Counted from the first letter of the stretch, positions 27,523 through 35,556 are shown. The stretch: 60,366 bases of DNA from Enhygromyxa salina (GCF_002994615.1 NZ_PVNK01000188.1:1-60366); one strand, 5' to 3'. Made by a program: numbers and translations. Notes: generated by a model not told the origin, from the letters alone.

Positions 27523-29386
27523 GTCGCCCCCCCAGTCAGGGGCCGAGAAAGAGAAGCCCTCGGCGCTCGCGCTGCTGCGGCGCTTTTGGCCCTTCGCGCG
27601 CCGCCACAAGCGATGGTTGTTGACCGGCGTCGCCGTGATCCCGCTGGTCGCGGTCATGACCACGGTGCGTCCGCTGCTGGTCAAGGAGGCCGTCGACGTG
27701 TCGATCCCCGCCGGAGACGGTCGCGGTCTTCAGCGCCTCGCGCTGCTGTTCATGGCCGCGGTCGTGGTCGAGTTCGTGTCGATGGCCCTGCAGGTCTACG
27801 CGCTCCAGCGGGCCGGCCACGCCAGCATCTACGATCTGCGCACGACGATCTTCCGCCACGTGCTGTGTCTCCCGGCCCGCTTCTACGACAAGACCCCGCT
27901 CGGCTCGCTGCTCTCGCGCAGCACCAGCGACGTCGAGGCCCTCGGCGAGACCCTGTCCTTCGGCGTGTTCACGATCCTGACCGACGTCGTGATGATCGGC
28001 GCGATCTTGACCTCGATGTTCGCGCTCAGCTGGCAGCTGACGCTGATCTCGCTGTCGGTCGCGCCCTTGTTGTTCGTCCTGGTCCGGTGGTTTTCGACCA
28101 CGCTGCGCGGCCTCCAGCTCGAGATCCGCCGGGCTCAGGGGGTCCAGTCCGGCTACCTGACCGAGCAGCTCTCGGGCATCGGCGTCGTCCAGCTCTACGC
28201 CCACGAGGCCCACGCGCGCAGCACCTACGAGGCCCTCGGCGAGCGCTACTTGCGGGCCACGAAGCTGGCCAACATCTTCGACTCGCTCCTGTACTCGCTG
28301 ATGGACGGGATCTCCGCCTTCTGCGTCGCGCTGCTGCTCTACTTTGGGGCCCCGGCGCTGCTCGGCGACGTCGGCGCGTTCGGGGATCTGGCCGGGGCGA
28401 GCTCCGGCGCGCTCACGCTCGGGACGCTGTTCGCCTTCGCCTCGTACCTCCAGCGCGTCTTCGTGCCGATCCGCGAGTTCTCCAGCAAGCTCGCGACGAT
28501 CCAGCGCGCGGCGGCCTCGCTCGAGCGGATCTTTGGTCTGCTCGACACCCCGCGCGAGGCCCGGTCCGAGCTCGATCATCCCGGCGAGTTCGACGGCGCC
28601 GAGGATCCCCTCGCGCGCTGGACCGGCGCTGTCCGGGTCCGAAACCTGCGCTTCTCCTACGACTACGAAGGCGGCGCCCCGGAGGTCCTGCGCGGGCTCG
28701 ACTTCGAGATCGAGGCCGGCGAGGTCGTGGCCGTGGTCGGGCGCACGGGCTCGGGCAAGACCAGCCTCGGGCGGATCCTGACTCAGCTGTACGACGGCTA
28801 CCACGGCCACGTGGAGCTGCTCCTCGACGACGGCACCAGCGTCGAGCTCGCCGAGCTCCCCCCCGACCTCGTGCGCCGCCGCCTGCTCATGGTCCAGCAG
28901 GACGTGTTCTTGTTCGACGAGAGCGCCGGGTTCAACGTCACCCTCGGCGAGCTCGAGCTCGAGGGCGACCCCGGTCGGGTCGAGCGCGCGCTCGAGACCG
29001 TGCAGGCGGCCGAGTTCGTGCGCGAGCGCGGCGGACACGAGGCGGCCGTCGGCGAGCGCGGGGGCAACCTGTCCGTCGGCGAGGCCCAGCTGCTCGCCTT
29101 CGCGCGGGTCGCCGCCCGCTCGCCGACGATGCTGATCCTCGACGAGGCGACCGCGAGCGTCGACAGCCTGACCGAGCAGCGGGTCCAGGAGGCGATCGAG
29201 CGCCTGCTCGAGGGTCGCAGCGTGCTGGTCATCGCCCATCGGCTCAGCACCGTGCGGCACGCTGACAAGATCATCGTGCTCGCCGACGGGGAGATCGCCG
29301 AGCTCGGTGATCACGAGACCTTGATGGCCAACGAGGGGCTCTACGCGGATCTCTACCGCAGCGGCTTCGCCGAAGATCCCGAGTGA
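27515..29386 (+). CDS. Heterodimeric ABC exporter half, degenerate signature
   Basis: A 623-residue half-transporter whose ATG overlaps the stop of the previous gene. Membrane helices occupy ~35-320. Walker A is GRTGSGKTS (~410-418). The signature motif reads LSVGE instead of LSGGQ (~519), and Walker B is LILDEATASVD with the catalytic Glu intact. With the partner this gives one consensus and one degenerate ATP site, as in known heterodimeric ABC exporters. It probably works with the upstream lipoprotein's operon. The 144-bp gap after it precedes a gene pair with different codon use. Confidence 0.93.
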   Translation: MAESPPQSGAEKEKPSALALLRRFWPFARRHKRWLLTGVAVIPLVAVMTTVRPLLVKEAVDVSIPAGDGRGLQRLALLFMAAVVVEFVSMALQVYALQRAGHASIYDLRTTIFRHVLCLPARFYDKTPLGSLLSRSTSDVEALGETLSFGVFTILTDVVMIGAILTSMFALSWQLTLISLSVAPLLFVLVRWFSTTLRGLQLEIRRAQGVQSGYLTEQLSGIGVVQLYAHEAHARSTYEALGERYLRATKLANIFDSLLYSLMDGISAFCVALLLYFGAPALLGDVGAFGDLAGASSGALTLGTLFAFASYLQRVFVPIREFSSKLATIQRAAASLERIFGLLDTPREARSELDHPGEFDGAEDPLARWTGAVRVRNLRFSYDYEGGAPEVLRGLDFEIEAGEVVAVVGRTGSGKTSLGRILTQLYDGYHGHVELLLDDGTSVELAELPPDLVRRRLLMVQQDVFLFDESAGFNVTLGELELEGDPGRVERALETVQAAEFVRERGGHEAAVGERGGNLSVGEAQLLAFARVAARSPTMLILDEATASVDSLTEQRVQEAIERLLEGRSVLVIAHRLSTVRHADKIIVLADGEIAELGDHETLMANEGLYADLYRSGFAEDPE

Positions 29387-29529
29387 GCGCGGGCGACAAT
29401 GCAGGAGGTGGCCCGATATTGGGCCACTTCGTCGGCGAACCCGGCCTGCTCGTCGGCCAGTCATCGCTCTCTCCCCGACCTCGTCGGCTTGCGCCGACCC
29501 CAGCGCGACGCCAGACTACCGCGCACGTC

Positions 29530-30531
29530 ATGTCCAACGGCGATCGCAGCTTGGTGACCGATGCAGAGATCGAGCGCGTCGTCAGACTCTACCGCCAGAT
29601 GTTGCCTCGCTTCGAGGAGGCCGCCCGTCATGTCGAGAGCCAGCTGCGACGTGAGTTGCGCTCGATGGCGGTTCGTGGGCTGCTGTCTTCACGGGCGAAG
29701 CACCCCCAGGACGTCGCCGACAAGATCAGACGCAAGCGTGAACGCGGTGATCCTCGCTACACCTTCGCGCGGCTCGGCGACGACCTCAACGAAGTCATCA
29801 CCGATCTAGCTGGCGCCCGGGTGGTCGTCTACCACCCAAAAGATGAAGAGCGCGTGTTCGAAACGATTCGTCGCTCGTTTGCCATCGCGGACGTGGAGAA
29901 CGCAGTCGAGGTCAAGTTGGCAGACACATATCGAGCACGGCACGTGCTGGTGGCGATCGATGAGTCGGCCGAGCGAGAGTCACTGCGAGGCACCTACGTC
30001 GAAGTGCAGATCTCCTCGATCTCCTCGCATGTGTTCAACGAGCTTGAACATGACATCGCCTACAAGGACAAGGGGGTCACGCCAACAGACAAAGTGAGGG
30101 AGTGTCTCGAGCAGGTCCTTCATGCGAGCCGTCTGCTCGACCGTGCCGTCGAGCACCTTCTCGAGGCGAGGCACGAGTCCGTCGTCAGCGCGGGACGCCT
30201 GCTGGAGAACGCCGAAGACCTTCGCTACGCGCTCGAGCAGCACGCGGGCCGATGGCTGAGTGGAGATTTCGAGCAGCTCTTTCGGCTGTTGCGACCGGTG
30301 GTCGACAACCTCACTGCGACGAACCTCATCGCACTCTTCAGCGACATCCCGGCTTTGCTCGATGAGGGGGCGCGTCGGGCGCGAGCGACAGGCGGCGACT
30401 TCGACCATGTTGCGTGCCTCGCGCTGTCGATCATCGATCAGTTCGGTACAGACTTCGAGGATGTCGTCGCGTCATGGGAGCCGACTTCAGCGCTCAAGCG
30501 CGCTATCATGGAGTTCAAGACCGATGCCTAG
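29530..30531 (+). CDS. RelA/SpoT-like synthetase domain protein
   Basis: A 333-residue protein; ATG at 29530. The frame is open upstream to 29383 but the extra residues look noncoding. Residues ~54-170 match the RelA/SpoT (p)ppGpp synthetase domain: SRAKHPQDVADKIRRK (the R-x-K-x3-S-x3-K-type substrate-binding region), LAGARVVVYH, YRARH, and VEVQIS...ELEHDIAYK, the conserved strand and ELEHD helix. The ~150-residue C-terminal helical region has no known fold. The ATP/GDP-binding motifs look intact but the S-x-Y-R-x-x-H variant is unusual. The next gene starts in the overlap ATGCCTAG. Small alarmone synthetases, toxSAS toxins and phage-defence CapRel-type proteins share this domain; which it is cannot be told. 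Confidence 0.85.
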   Translation: MSNGDRSLVTDAEIERVVRLYRQMLPRFEEAARHVESQLRRELRSMAVRGLLSSRAKHPQDVADKIRRKRERGDPRYTFARLGDDLNEVITDLAGARVVVYHPKDEERVFETIRRSFAIADVENAVEVKLADTYRARHVLVAIDESAERESLRGTYVEVQISSISSHVFNELEHDIAYKDKGVTPTDKVRECLEQVLHASRLLDRAVEHLLEARHESVVSAGRLLENAEDLRYALEQHAGRWLSGDFEQLFRLLRPVVDNLTATNLIALFSDIPALLDEGARRARATGGDFDHVACLALSIIDQFGTDFEDVVASWEPTSALKRAIMEFKTDA

Positions 30532-31054
30532 GTCACGCTTGACGCTCGCGGACTTGGCGACCGGCCTGACCGGCCGCGGCGAGCAATTTAGCGAGCTCAA
30601 GGTCTTCGCAGACGACGTCGAGGAGATCGTGGCGCTCGGTCGAGGCGACACGCCCGAGCAGCTCAGGCCGCTGGATCGAGAGGGCAAACGCTTCGCGTTC
30701 ACCCACGACAACCGGCCCTTCGAGGTCGAACTCTCGGGCTCGGGTGTGGTTCGTGTCTACCAGAGCTCGCGGCCGGATCCCGATGTGATGCTGACGGCGA
30801 CTGCAGTGGGAGCCATGGCAGGAGCCGCGGTTGGTGCGGCGTCGTCCCGGAAAGGGCAAAATTGGCTCGGAGGTCTCGTCGTCGGGATGTTGGCGGGGGC
30901 CGTCTTCGGTGCCGGAGCTACGGTGTCGCCGCCGCGTCGCGTCCTCACGATGGCCTTCGATGCAGGCACTGGGCGCTGGCAGATCTACGACGGTGGGCTC
31001 GTACGTTGGATGAAAGAAGAGTTTCGTTCGTCCGCGCCGCAGCCATCCGCGTGA
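30524..31054 (+). CDS. Two-helix glycine-zipper membrane protein, coupled to the synthetase gene
   Basis: A 176-residue protein. The ATG lies inside the stop of the synthetase gene (8-bp ATGCCTAG overlap), so translation is probably coupled. The N-terminal ~85 residues are soluble and acidic. Two Gly/Ala-rich hydrophobic stretches (~88-107 and 113-134), joined by a short basic loop, have the small-residue spacing of glycine-zipper hairpins. A polar C-terminus follows. A membrane effector, an antitoxin, or a partner that is regulated by the alarmone are all possible. No homologous family is recognised. Codon use is less GC-biased than in flanking genes. Confidence 0.75.
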   Translation: MPRSRLTLADLATGLTGRGEQFSELKVFADDVEEIVALGRGDTPEQLRPLDREGKRFAFTHDNRPFEVELSGSGVVRVYQSSRPDPDVMLTATAVGAMAGAAVGAASSRKGQNWLGGLVVGMLAGAVFGAGATVSPPRRVLTMAFDAGTGRWQIYDGGLVRWMKEEFRSSAPQPSA

Positions 31055-31066
31055 ACTGCTCGGCGC

Positions 31067-31582
31067 TCAGCGGTACGGACTCGGCGGGGTCTGGAGCCGC
31101 TCCTCGAACAGCGTCAGCTCGCGAACGAGGCGCTCGAGCTGCTTGTGCAGCGGCGGCTGACCGGGCTTGCGCTTGCGCTCGAGCGACCAGCCCTCGGCCT
31201 CGAACAGCGCCCGGATCGCCTCGCTCTGGGCTCCGACGTCGTGCAGGTAGGCGCGGTCGTTGGGTCCGAGGCGCTCGAGCTCGTGGATCCAGTCGCCGAT
31301 CTCCCGGGCTGCGTCGCTGAGGATCTGCTGGGTCTCGTCGAAATCCCGGATCGAGACGCTCGCGTCGAGGTGTCGCCCATCTCGCAGGGGGCCCTCGAGG
31401 CTCAGGCGCAGCGCTCGGGTGTCGCGGGCGAGCGCCTGCAGCCGCGTCGACAGGTGCGAGAGCTGCAGCGGGCTCTCCTCGGGGCTGCTCGCGAGGTAGC
31501 GGCGGCTGCGGATCTCGCCGCGCATGGTCTGCAGCAGCCCGAGCGCCGCGATGGCGGCGAGCACCAGGTAGACCCAGGTCAC
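31067..31582 (-). CDS. Single-helix membrane protein, paralogue of the gene at 45117
   Basis: A 171-residue protein with a GTG start. One N-terminal helix (about 3-20) is followed by a cytoplasmic or periplasmic helical domain. Its pattern (LARDTRALRLSLEGPLR, IGDWIHELERLGPND, LTLFEERL and the final SPYR) recurs in the protein encoded at 45117-45680 with the same N-terminal anchor and order. They form a small paralogue pair in this window. The family is not recognised. It converges with the coupled membrane protein gene, 12 bp away. Confidence 0.6.
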   Translation of the reverse strand: MTWVYLVLAAIAALGLLQTMRGEIRSRRYLASSPEESPLQLSHLSTRLQALARDTRALRLSLEGPLRDGRHLDASVSIRDFDETQQILSDAAREIGDWIHELERLGPNDRAYLHDVGAQSEAIRALFEAEGWSLERKRKPGQPPLHKQLERLVRELTLFEERLQTPPSPYR

Positions 31583-31666
31583 GCGCCCGCGATGATACTA
31601 CCGATGCGAGGTCAGGGGGCCGATGTGAGCCAGCGGCGGATCCCCGCGCGAGCATCGACTTGCCTG

Positions 31667-31691
31667 TCAAAGTGTTTTAGTTACACTTTGA
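31667..31691 (+). promoter_or_regulatory. Perfect 9-bp inverted repeat upstream of the sirtuin gene
   Basis: TCAAAGTGT and ACACTTTGA are separated by 7 bp in an unusually AT-rich patch and end 4 bp before the sirtuin ATG. This is the layout of a repressor operator that covers the promoter or ribosome-binding region. No matching regulator is encoded nearby and no clear sigma-70 promoter with 17-bp spacing is evident. Confidence 0.5.
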
Positions 31692-31695
31692 TGCC

Positions 31696-32544
31696 ATGGC
31701 TGACAACCAACCCTCCGAGTCCGAGCTCAGCGCCGAGCTCGACGCTCTGCTCGCGCGGACCAGGCCCGAGCGGGTCGTCGTGGTCACGGGCGCGGGCATC
31801 TCCGCCGAGAGCGGGATCCCGACCTTCCGCGGGCCCGAGGGCTACTGGACCGTGGGCTCGCGCGAGTACCACCCCGAGGACATGGCGACCGAGGCCGCGT
31901 TCTCGACCATGCCGCGCGAGGTCTGGCGCTGGTACCTCTACCGCAAGGGCGTGTGCAATGCGGCCGCGCCCAACGTCGCCCACGAGGCCCTCGCGCGGCT
32001 CGAGGGCGCGCTCGGTGAGCGCTTCACGCTCGTGACCCAAAACGTCGACGGCCTCCACCTGCGCGGCGGCTGCTCCCTCGCCCGCACGATCCAGGTCCAC
32101 GGCAACACCGACTTCATGCGCGCGGTCGAGGGCGACGACACGCCGATCCCGATCCCCGCGGGGGTCCCGGCGATCGGCCGCGACGAGCCGCTGTCCGACG
32201 AGGCCTGGGAGCTGCTCGTGACCGCCGACGGCCGCCGCACGCGCCCGCATATCCTGTGGTTCGACGAGTGCTACAACGAGAAGCTGTACCGCTCGGAGTC
32301 GGCCCTCGCGGCCGCCGAAGGCTGCGAGCTGCTCGTGGTCGTCGGGACCTCGGGCGCGGCCGCGATCCCCTACCACGTGGCCGCGGTCGCGCTGAAGAAC
32401 GACGCGGCGATCATCGACATCAACCCGGGCAGCAACCCGTTCTCGGCCCACGCCGTCGACCGGGCCAAGTCCGGCAAGGGCCTGTGGCTGCGCGGCTCGG
32501 GCTCGCGCTGGGTCCCCGAGCTCGTCGACAAGCTGACGGGATGA
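31696..32544 (+). CDS. Sirtuin (SIR2) deacylase lacking the zinc-binding cysteines
   Basis: A 282-residue protein of the NAD+-dependent deacylase family. GAGISAESGIPTFR (32-45), TQNVDGLH (114-121) and the catalytic His135 in QVHGN are intact. The Y80-x2-R83 pair in WRWYLYR matches the acid-acyl pocket of SIRT5/CobB-type desuccinylases. Between His135 and the RPHILWFDE motif (~193) there is no Cys, so the usual four-Cys zinc ribbon is missing and replaced by a Pro/Gly/Asp-rich loop. NAD and acyl-substrate motifs suggest activity on acyl-lysine, but stability without zinc needs testing. Confidence 0.9.
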   Translation: MADNQPSESELSAELDALLARTRPERVVVVTGAGISAESGIPTFRGPEGYWTVGSREYHPEDMATEAAFSTMPREVWRWYLYRKGVCNAAAPNVAHEALARLEGALGERFTLVTQNVDGLHLRGGCSLARTIQVHGNTDFMRAVEGDDTPIPIPAGVPAIGRDEPLSDEAWELLVTADGRRTRPHILWFDECYNEKLYRSESALAAAEGCELLVVVGTSGAAAIPYHVAAVALKNDAAIIDINPGSNPFSAHAVDRAKSGKGLWLRGSGSRWVPELVDKLTG

Positions 32545-32575
32545 CGGGAAGGCCTTCGTCTGGCCCGAGCGGAGC

Positions 32576-33808
32576 TCAGCCGAGCAGGCGCGTGCGCAGG
32601 GACTGATCGAGCCTGGCGATGCCCTCGCGCAGGGCGCTGGCGCGGGCGTCGTCGCGCGGGACGTCGATATCCATCAGCAGCAAGCCGTTGCCGCCGTCGG
32701 TCACGAGGTGCTGGCCCGTGATGTTGACGCCGACCTCGGCGACCACGTTGTTGACCCGCGAGAGCACGCCCGGGACGTTCTTGTGGATGTTGACGAGGCG
32801 GCAGCCGCCGCGGATCTCGGCGCCGTCGAGCGCAGGCAAGGTGATGCAGCCGATCGTGCGGCCCGAGGTCATGTAGCCGGCCAGGGCCTCGCTGACCTCG
32901 CGGCCGATGTTGGCCTGGGCCTCCTGCGTGCTGCCGCCGATGTGCGGGGTCAAGATGACCGAGCGCTTGCCCTGCAGCGGCGACTCGAAGCGATCCCCGG
33001 CGGCCTTGGGCTCCTTGGGGAACACGTCGATCGCGGCCCCGGCGACGTGGCCGCTGTCGATCGCCGCGGCCAGGGCGTCGAGGTCGACCACGCTCCCGCG
33101 CGAGGCGTTGATGAGGTACGCGCCGGGCTTGAGCTTGGCGATCTGCTCGGGCCCGATCATCAGGCGGGTCTGCTCGGTGTCGGGCACGTGGAGCGTGACG
33201 AAGTCGGACTCCGCGAGCAGGGTGTCGAGATCCTCGACGACGCCGGCGTTGCCGAGCGGCAGCTTGTTGACGATGTCGTAGTAGCTGACGCGGAGGCCGA
33301 GGGCCTCGGCGAGCACGCTCAGCTGCGAGCCGATGTGGCCGTAGCCGATGATGCCGAGCTTCTTGCCCCGGACCTCGTGAGCGCCCTTGGCGTTCTTGAG
33401 CCACGCGCCCTCGTGGGCGGCCCAGCTGCGCATGCAGATCTGCCGCGACAGCATCACGATCTCGGCGATGATCAGCTCGGCGACCGAGCGGGTGTTGGAG
33501 AAGGGCGCGTTGAACACGGCGACCCCGGCCGCGCGCGCGCGCGCGAGGTCGATCTGGTCGGTCCCGATGCAGAACGCACCGACCCCGACCAGGCGCGGGA
33601 CCGCGTCGATCACTGGCGCCCGGACCTTGGTCTTGCTGCGCACGCCCAGGAGCACGGGCTCGTCGCCGGGGATGTCGCGCAGGGCCGCGATCAGCTCGTC
33701 TCCGGCCAGCCCGGCCGAGGTCCGGTGGACGTCGATGTCGGCGCGCGCGAAGGCGTCGTCGGCAGACTCGTGGATGCTCTCGCTCAGCAGGACGTGGGCT
33801 CGCGGCAC
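32576..33808 (-). CDS. serA: D-3-phosphoglycerate dehydrogenase
   Basis: The first enzyme of serine biosynthesis, oxidising 3-phosphoglycerate with NAD+. The GTG at 33808 gives 410 residues, the length of E. coli SerA; an upstream TTG (33844) is less likely. The nucleotide-binding motif GYGHIGSQ, the catalytic Arg in NASRG, the Glu in DVFPKEP and the His in LTPHIGGSTQEAQ are all present. A C-terminal ACT domain (from about residue 335, beginning RLVNIHKNVPGVLSRV) is the expected site of serine feedback inhibition. It converges with the sirtuin gene. Confidence 0.95.
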   Translation of the reverse strand: MPRAHVLLSESIHESADDAFARADIDVHRTSAGLAGDELIAALRDIPGDEPVLLGVRSKTKVRAPVIDAVPRLVGVGAFCIGTDQIDLARARAAGVAVFNAPFSNTRSVAELIIAEIVMLSRQICMRSWAAHEGAWLKNAKGAHEVRGKKLGIIGYGHIGSQLSVLAEALGLRVSYYDIVNKLPLGNAGVVEDLDTLLAESDFVTLHVPDTEQTRLMIGPEQIAKLKPGAYLINASRGSVVDLDALAAAIDSGHVAGAAIDVFPKEPKAAGDRFESPLQGKRSVILTPHIGGSTQEAQANIGREVSEALAGYMTSGRTIGCITLPALDGAEIRGGCRLVNIHKNVPGVLSRVNNVVAEVGVNITGQHLVTDGGNGLLLMDIDVPRDDARASALREGIARLDQSLRTRLLG

Positions 33809-33850
33809 GCCGGGGAGTGTGCGGCTTCGAGGTGGCCCCGGCAAGACGCG

Positions 33851-34016
33851 CTAGCAGTCCGGGGTGCAATGCATCGTGTCGCCTCGCGCCGGAATTTTCG
33901 CTGAGGGCGCGAAGCCAAAACGCCGCTGTACCGGGCGTACTGCAAGTTTTGGCGACAAAGCCATCGGCGAAAAGGCCAAGCGAGGCGGCGCGAGGCATTG
34001 CACCCCGGGCTGCTAG
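33851..34016. mobile_element. 166-bp CTAG-flanked inverted-repeat element (copy 1)
   Basis: The element is bounded by CTAG on both sides. Its ends are inverted repeats (cagcccggggtgcaatgc type, here with one substitution on the left) that extend imperfectly to ~40 bp. The middle (gccaaaac...gttttggc) is a further inverted repeat, so the whole unit can fold into a long hairpin. Its right CTAG supplies the stop codon of the lipoprotein gene at 34013. It has no coding frame that is credible. It resembles a MITE with a 4-bp target duplication. Confidence 0.9.
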
Positions 34017-34492
34017 GGGCTCTCGAACCGACCGTCGATCATCGCGCAGGTGTCCCGCGCACGCTCGACCTTCGCGCCTTCGTAGTGGCGCAGCTCGACA
34101 CCGGTCGCCTCGAGCACGCAGGTCGCGATCACGCCCTCGCTCGGACACGGGCCCTCGCTCAGCGCGACGCCCTCGAAGCAGCGCGGCTCACTCGCGCCCT
34201 TGTGGTTGCTGTAGTCGATGCACAGCCGTCGAGGCCCTCGATCACCGACGACCAGCTCGCGCTGATCGCAGCTCGGGCCGCCGACCTCGGGCGTGGGCTC
34301 GGGCGCGGGCTCGGGCTCGGGCTTCGCTGCGGGCGCGGGCGTCGGCGCGGGCGTCGGCGCGGGCGTCTCGGCGGTCTCGACCGCGGGGCGCGTGTTCGCC
34401 GTCGGCCTGCTCGTCGATCCGTCGCACGCGAAGCCCGACAGCAACATCGTGGTCCCGAGCAGTGCCGGAGTCAGCGCGCGCAGAGGGGACAT
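34013..34492 (-). CDS. Small Pro-rich lipoprotein
   Basis: A 159-residue protein, ATG start, with a signal peptide and lipobox SGFAC (Cys at ~23). A Pro/Ala/Glu-rich linker (about 40-70) precedes a ~90-residue domain with six Cys (in SCDQRE, LCIDY, RCFEG, PCPSEG, ATCVLE, TCAMID) that could form three disulfides outside the cytoplasm. The stop codon lies in the CTAG of the 166-bp element. No family is recognised. Confidence 0.7.
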   Translation of the reverse strand: MSPLRALTPALLGTTMLLSGFACDGSTSRPTANTRPAVETAETPAPTPAPTPAPAAKPEPEPAPEPTPEVGGPSCDQRELVVGDRGPRRLCIDYSNHKGASEPRCFEGVALSEGPCPSEGVIATCVLEATGVELRHYEGAKVERARDTCAMIDGRFESP

Positions 34493-34655
34493 CGCTGGGC
34501 GTTATGAGCCAGCCGCGCGAGGTGGGTCAAGCTGGCGGGCGCCCCCGCCGAAGGAGCGTGCGGGGTGCGCCATACACGCGAACCCGCGTCTCCCAGGTCG
34601 AGGAGCCCGCAAATTGGCGCCGAGAGCCGCTGGATTTGACCGCGCAATTCATCGC

Positions 34656-34713
34656 TTGATCGTCCGAGCCGAGCCCGCTATACCAAGAAGGCATTGAAAA
34701 CGACTTTCAATGC
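34656..34713 (+). promoter_or_regulatory. Promoter and Fur-like box upstream of bfd
   Basis: TTGATC (34656-34661), a 17-bp spacer and TATACC (34679-34684) make a good sigma-70 promoter. Just downstream, GCATTGAAA (34691-34699) and TTTCAATGC (34705-34713) form a perfect inverted repeat overlapping the likely transcription start. The inner TGAAAACGACTTTCA matches the 7-1-7 Fur pattern at 10 of 14 positions. Iron-responsive repression fits the Bfd gene it precedes. Confidence 0.6.
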
Positions 34714-34738
34714 CGACCTCTCCAACCCAGCCATCACC

Positions 34739-34930
34739 ATGCTCGTCTGCATCTGCAAGGGTGTCTCCGACCGCCGCATCACCGAAGAGATCCGGCGGGG
34801 AGCCTGCACGCTCCGGCAGATCCAGGACGGCTGTGAGGCGGGCACGGATTGCAAGTGCTGCGTCCGCCAGATCCGCCAGATGCTGGCGTCGAGTGGCCCC
34901 GCGCGGCAGAGCGCGTCGGAGTCCCGCTGA
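34739..34930 (+). CDS. bfd: Bacterioferritin-associated ferredoxin
   Basis: A 63-residue [2Fe-2S] protein; E. coli Bfd has 64. The ATG at 34739 is chosen because it leads straight into MLVCICKGVSD. Cys4, Cys6, Cys38 and Cys41 sit exactly where the E. coli cluster ligands are; C23, C32 and C40 are extra. Bfd docks on bacterioferritin and passes electrons to release stored iron. It lies 161 bp upstream of the bacterioferritin gene and behind a Fur-like box. Confidence 0.9.
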   Translation: MLVCICKGVSDRRITEEIRRGACTLRQIQDGCEAGTDCKCCVRQIRQMLASSGPARQSASESR

Positions 34931-34949
34931 GGCTCGCGGGCTCTAAAAT

Positions 34950-34964
34950 TGAAAGCCACTTTCA
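34950..34964. promoter_or_regulatory. Second Fur-like box, between bfd and bfr
   Basis: TGAAAGCCACTTTCA is the same palindrome type as the box upstream of bfd (13 of 15 positions shared). It lies about 130 bp before the bacterioferritin start, so bacterioferritin may have its own iron-controlled promoter. No clear -35/-10 pair was found here. Confidence 0.5.
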
Positions 34965-35091
34965 TCTAAAGCCGAGCTGATCGGCGGCTGGGCGCGCCGT
35001 TGAAAACGCCGGTCGAGTTCGTTGACGCCGGTCGAAACACCCGGCGCGAGGCCGTTGCCAGGCCGGTCCGGCTTGCTACGGTGCCAGCGAA

Positions 35092-35556
35092 ATGAAGGGC
35101 AAACCCGAAGTCATCGAGCTGCTCAACGAGGTACTCACCGCGGAGCTGACCGCGATCAACCAGTACTTCATCCACGCCAAGATGCTGCAGAACTGGGGCT
35201 TGAACAAGATCGCCGCCCAGGTCCGCGCCGAGTCGATCGACGAGATGAAGCACGCCGACGAGCTCATCGAGCGGATCTTGTTCCTCGATGGGGTGCCCAA
35301 CCTGCAGCGCTACAGCAAGATCAACGTGGGCGAGACGCCCAAGGAGCAGTTCGAGCTCGACCTGAAGCTCGAGTACGAGGCGCTCGAGCGCTTCAACCGG
35401 GGCGTCGCGCTGTGCCGTGACCGCGGCGACAACGGCAGCCGTGAGCTGCTCGAGAAGATGCTGGTATCCGAGGAGAGCCACGTCGACTGGCTCGAGACCC
35501 AGCTGGATCTGATCGGCCGTTTGGGCGAAGAGCGCTACCTCGCGGAGCAGCTGTAG
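35092..35556 (+). CDS. bfr: Bacterioferritin
   Basis: A 154-residue haem-containing ferritin that oxidises Fe(II) and stores it as ferric mineral in a 24-mer shell. The ferroxidase ligands are all at canonical positions: Glu18, Glu51, His54, Glu94, Glu127 and His130, with Tyr25. Met52 is the axial haem ligand (DEMKHAD). The ATG sits after GAAATGAAGGG. The neighbour encodes its electron donor Bfd. It is followed by an unrelated kinase gene after 170 bp. Confidence 0.97.
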   Translation: MKGKPEVIELLNEVLTAELTAINQYFIHAKMLQNWGLNKIAAQVRAESIDEMKHADELIERILFLDGVPNLQRYSKINVGETPKEQFELDLKLEYEALERFNRGVALCRDRGDNGSRELLEKMLVSEESHVDWLETQLDLIGRLGEERYLAEQL

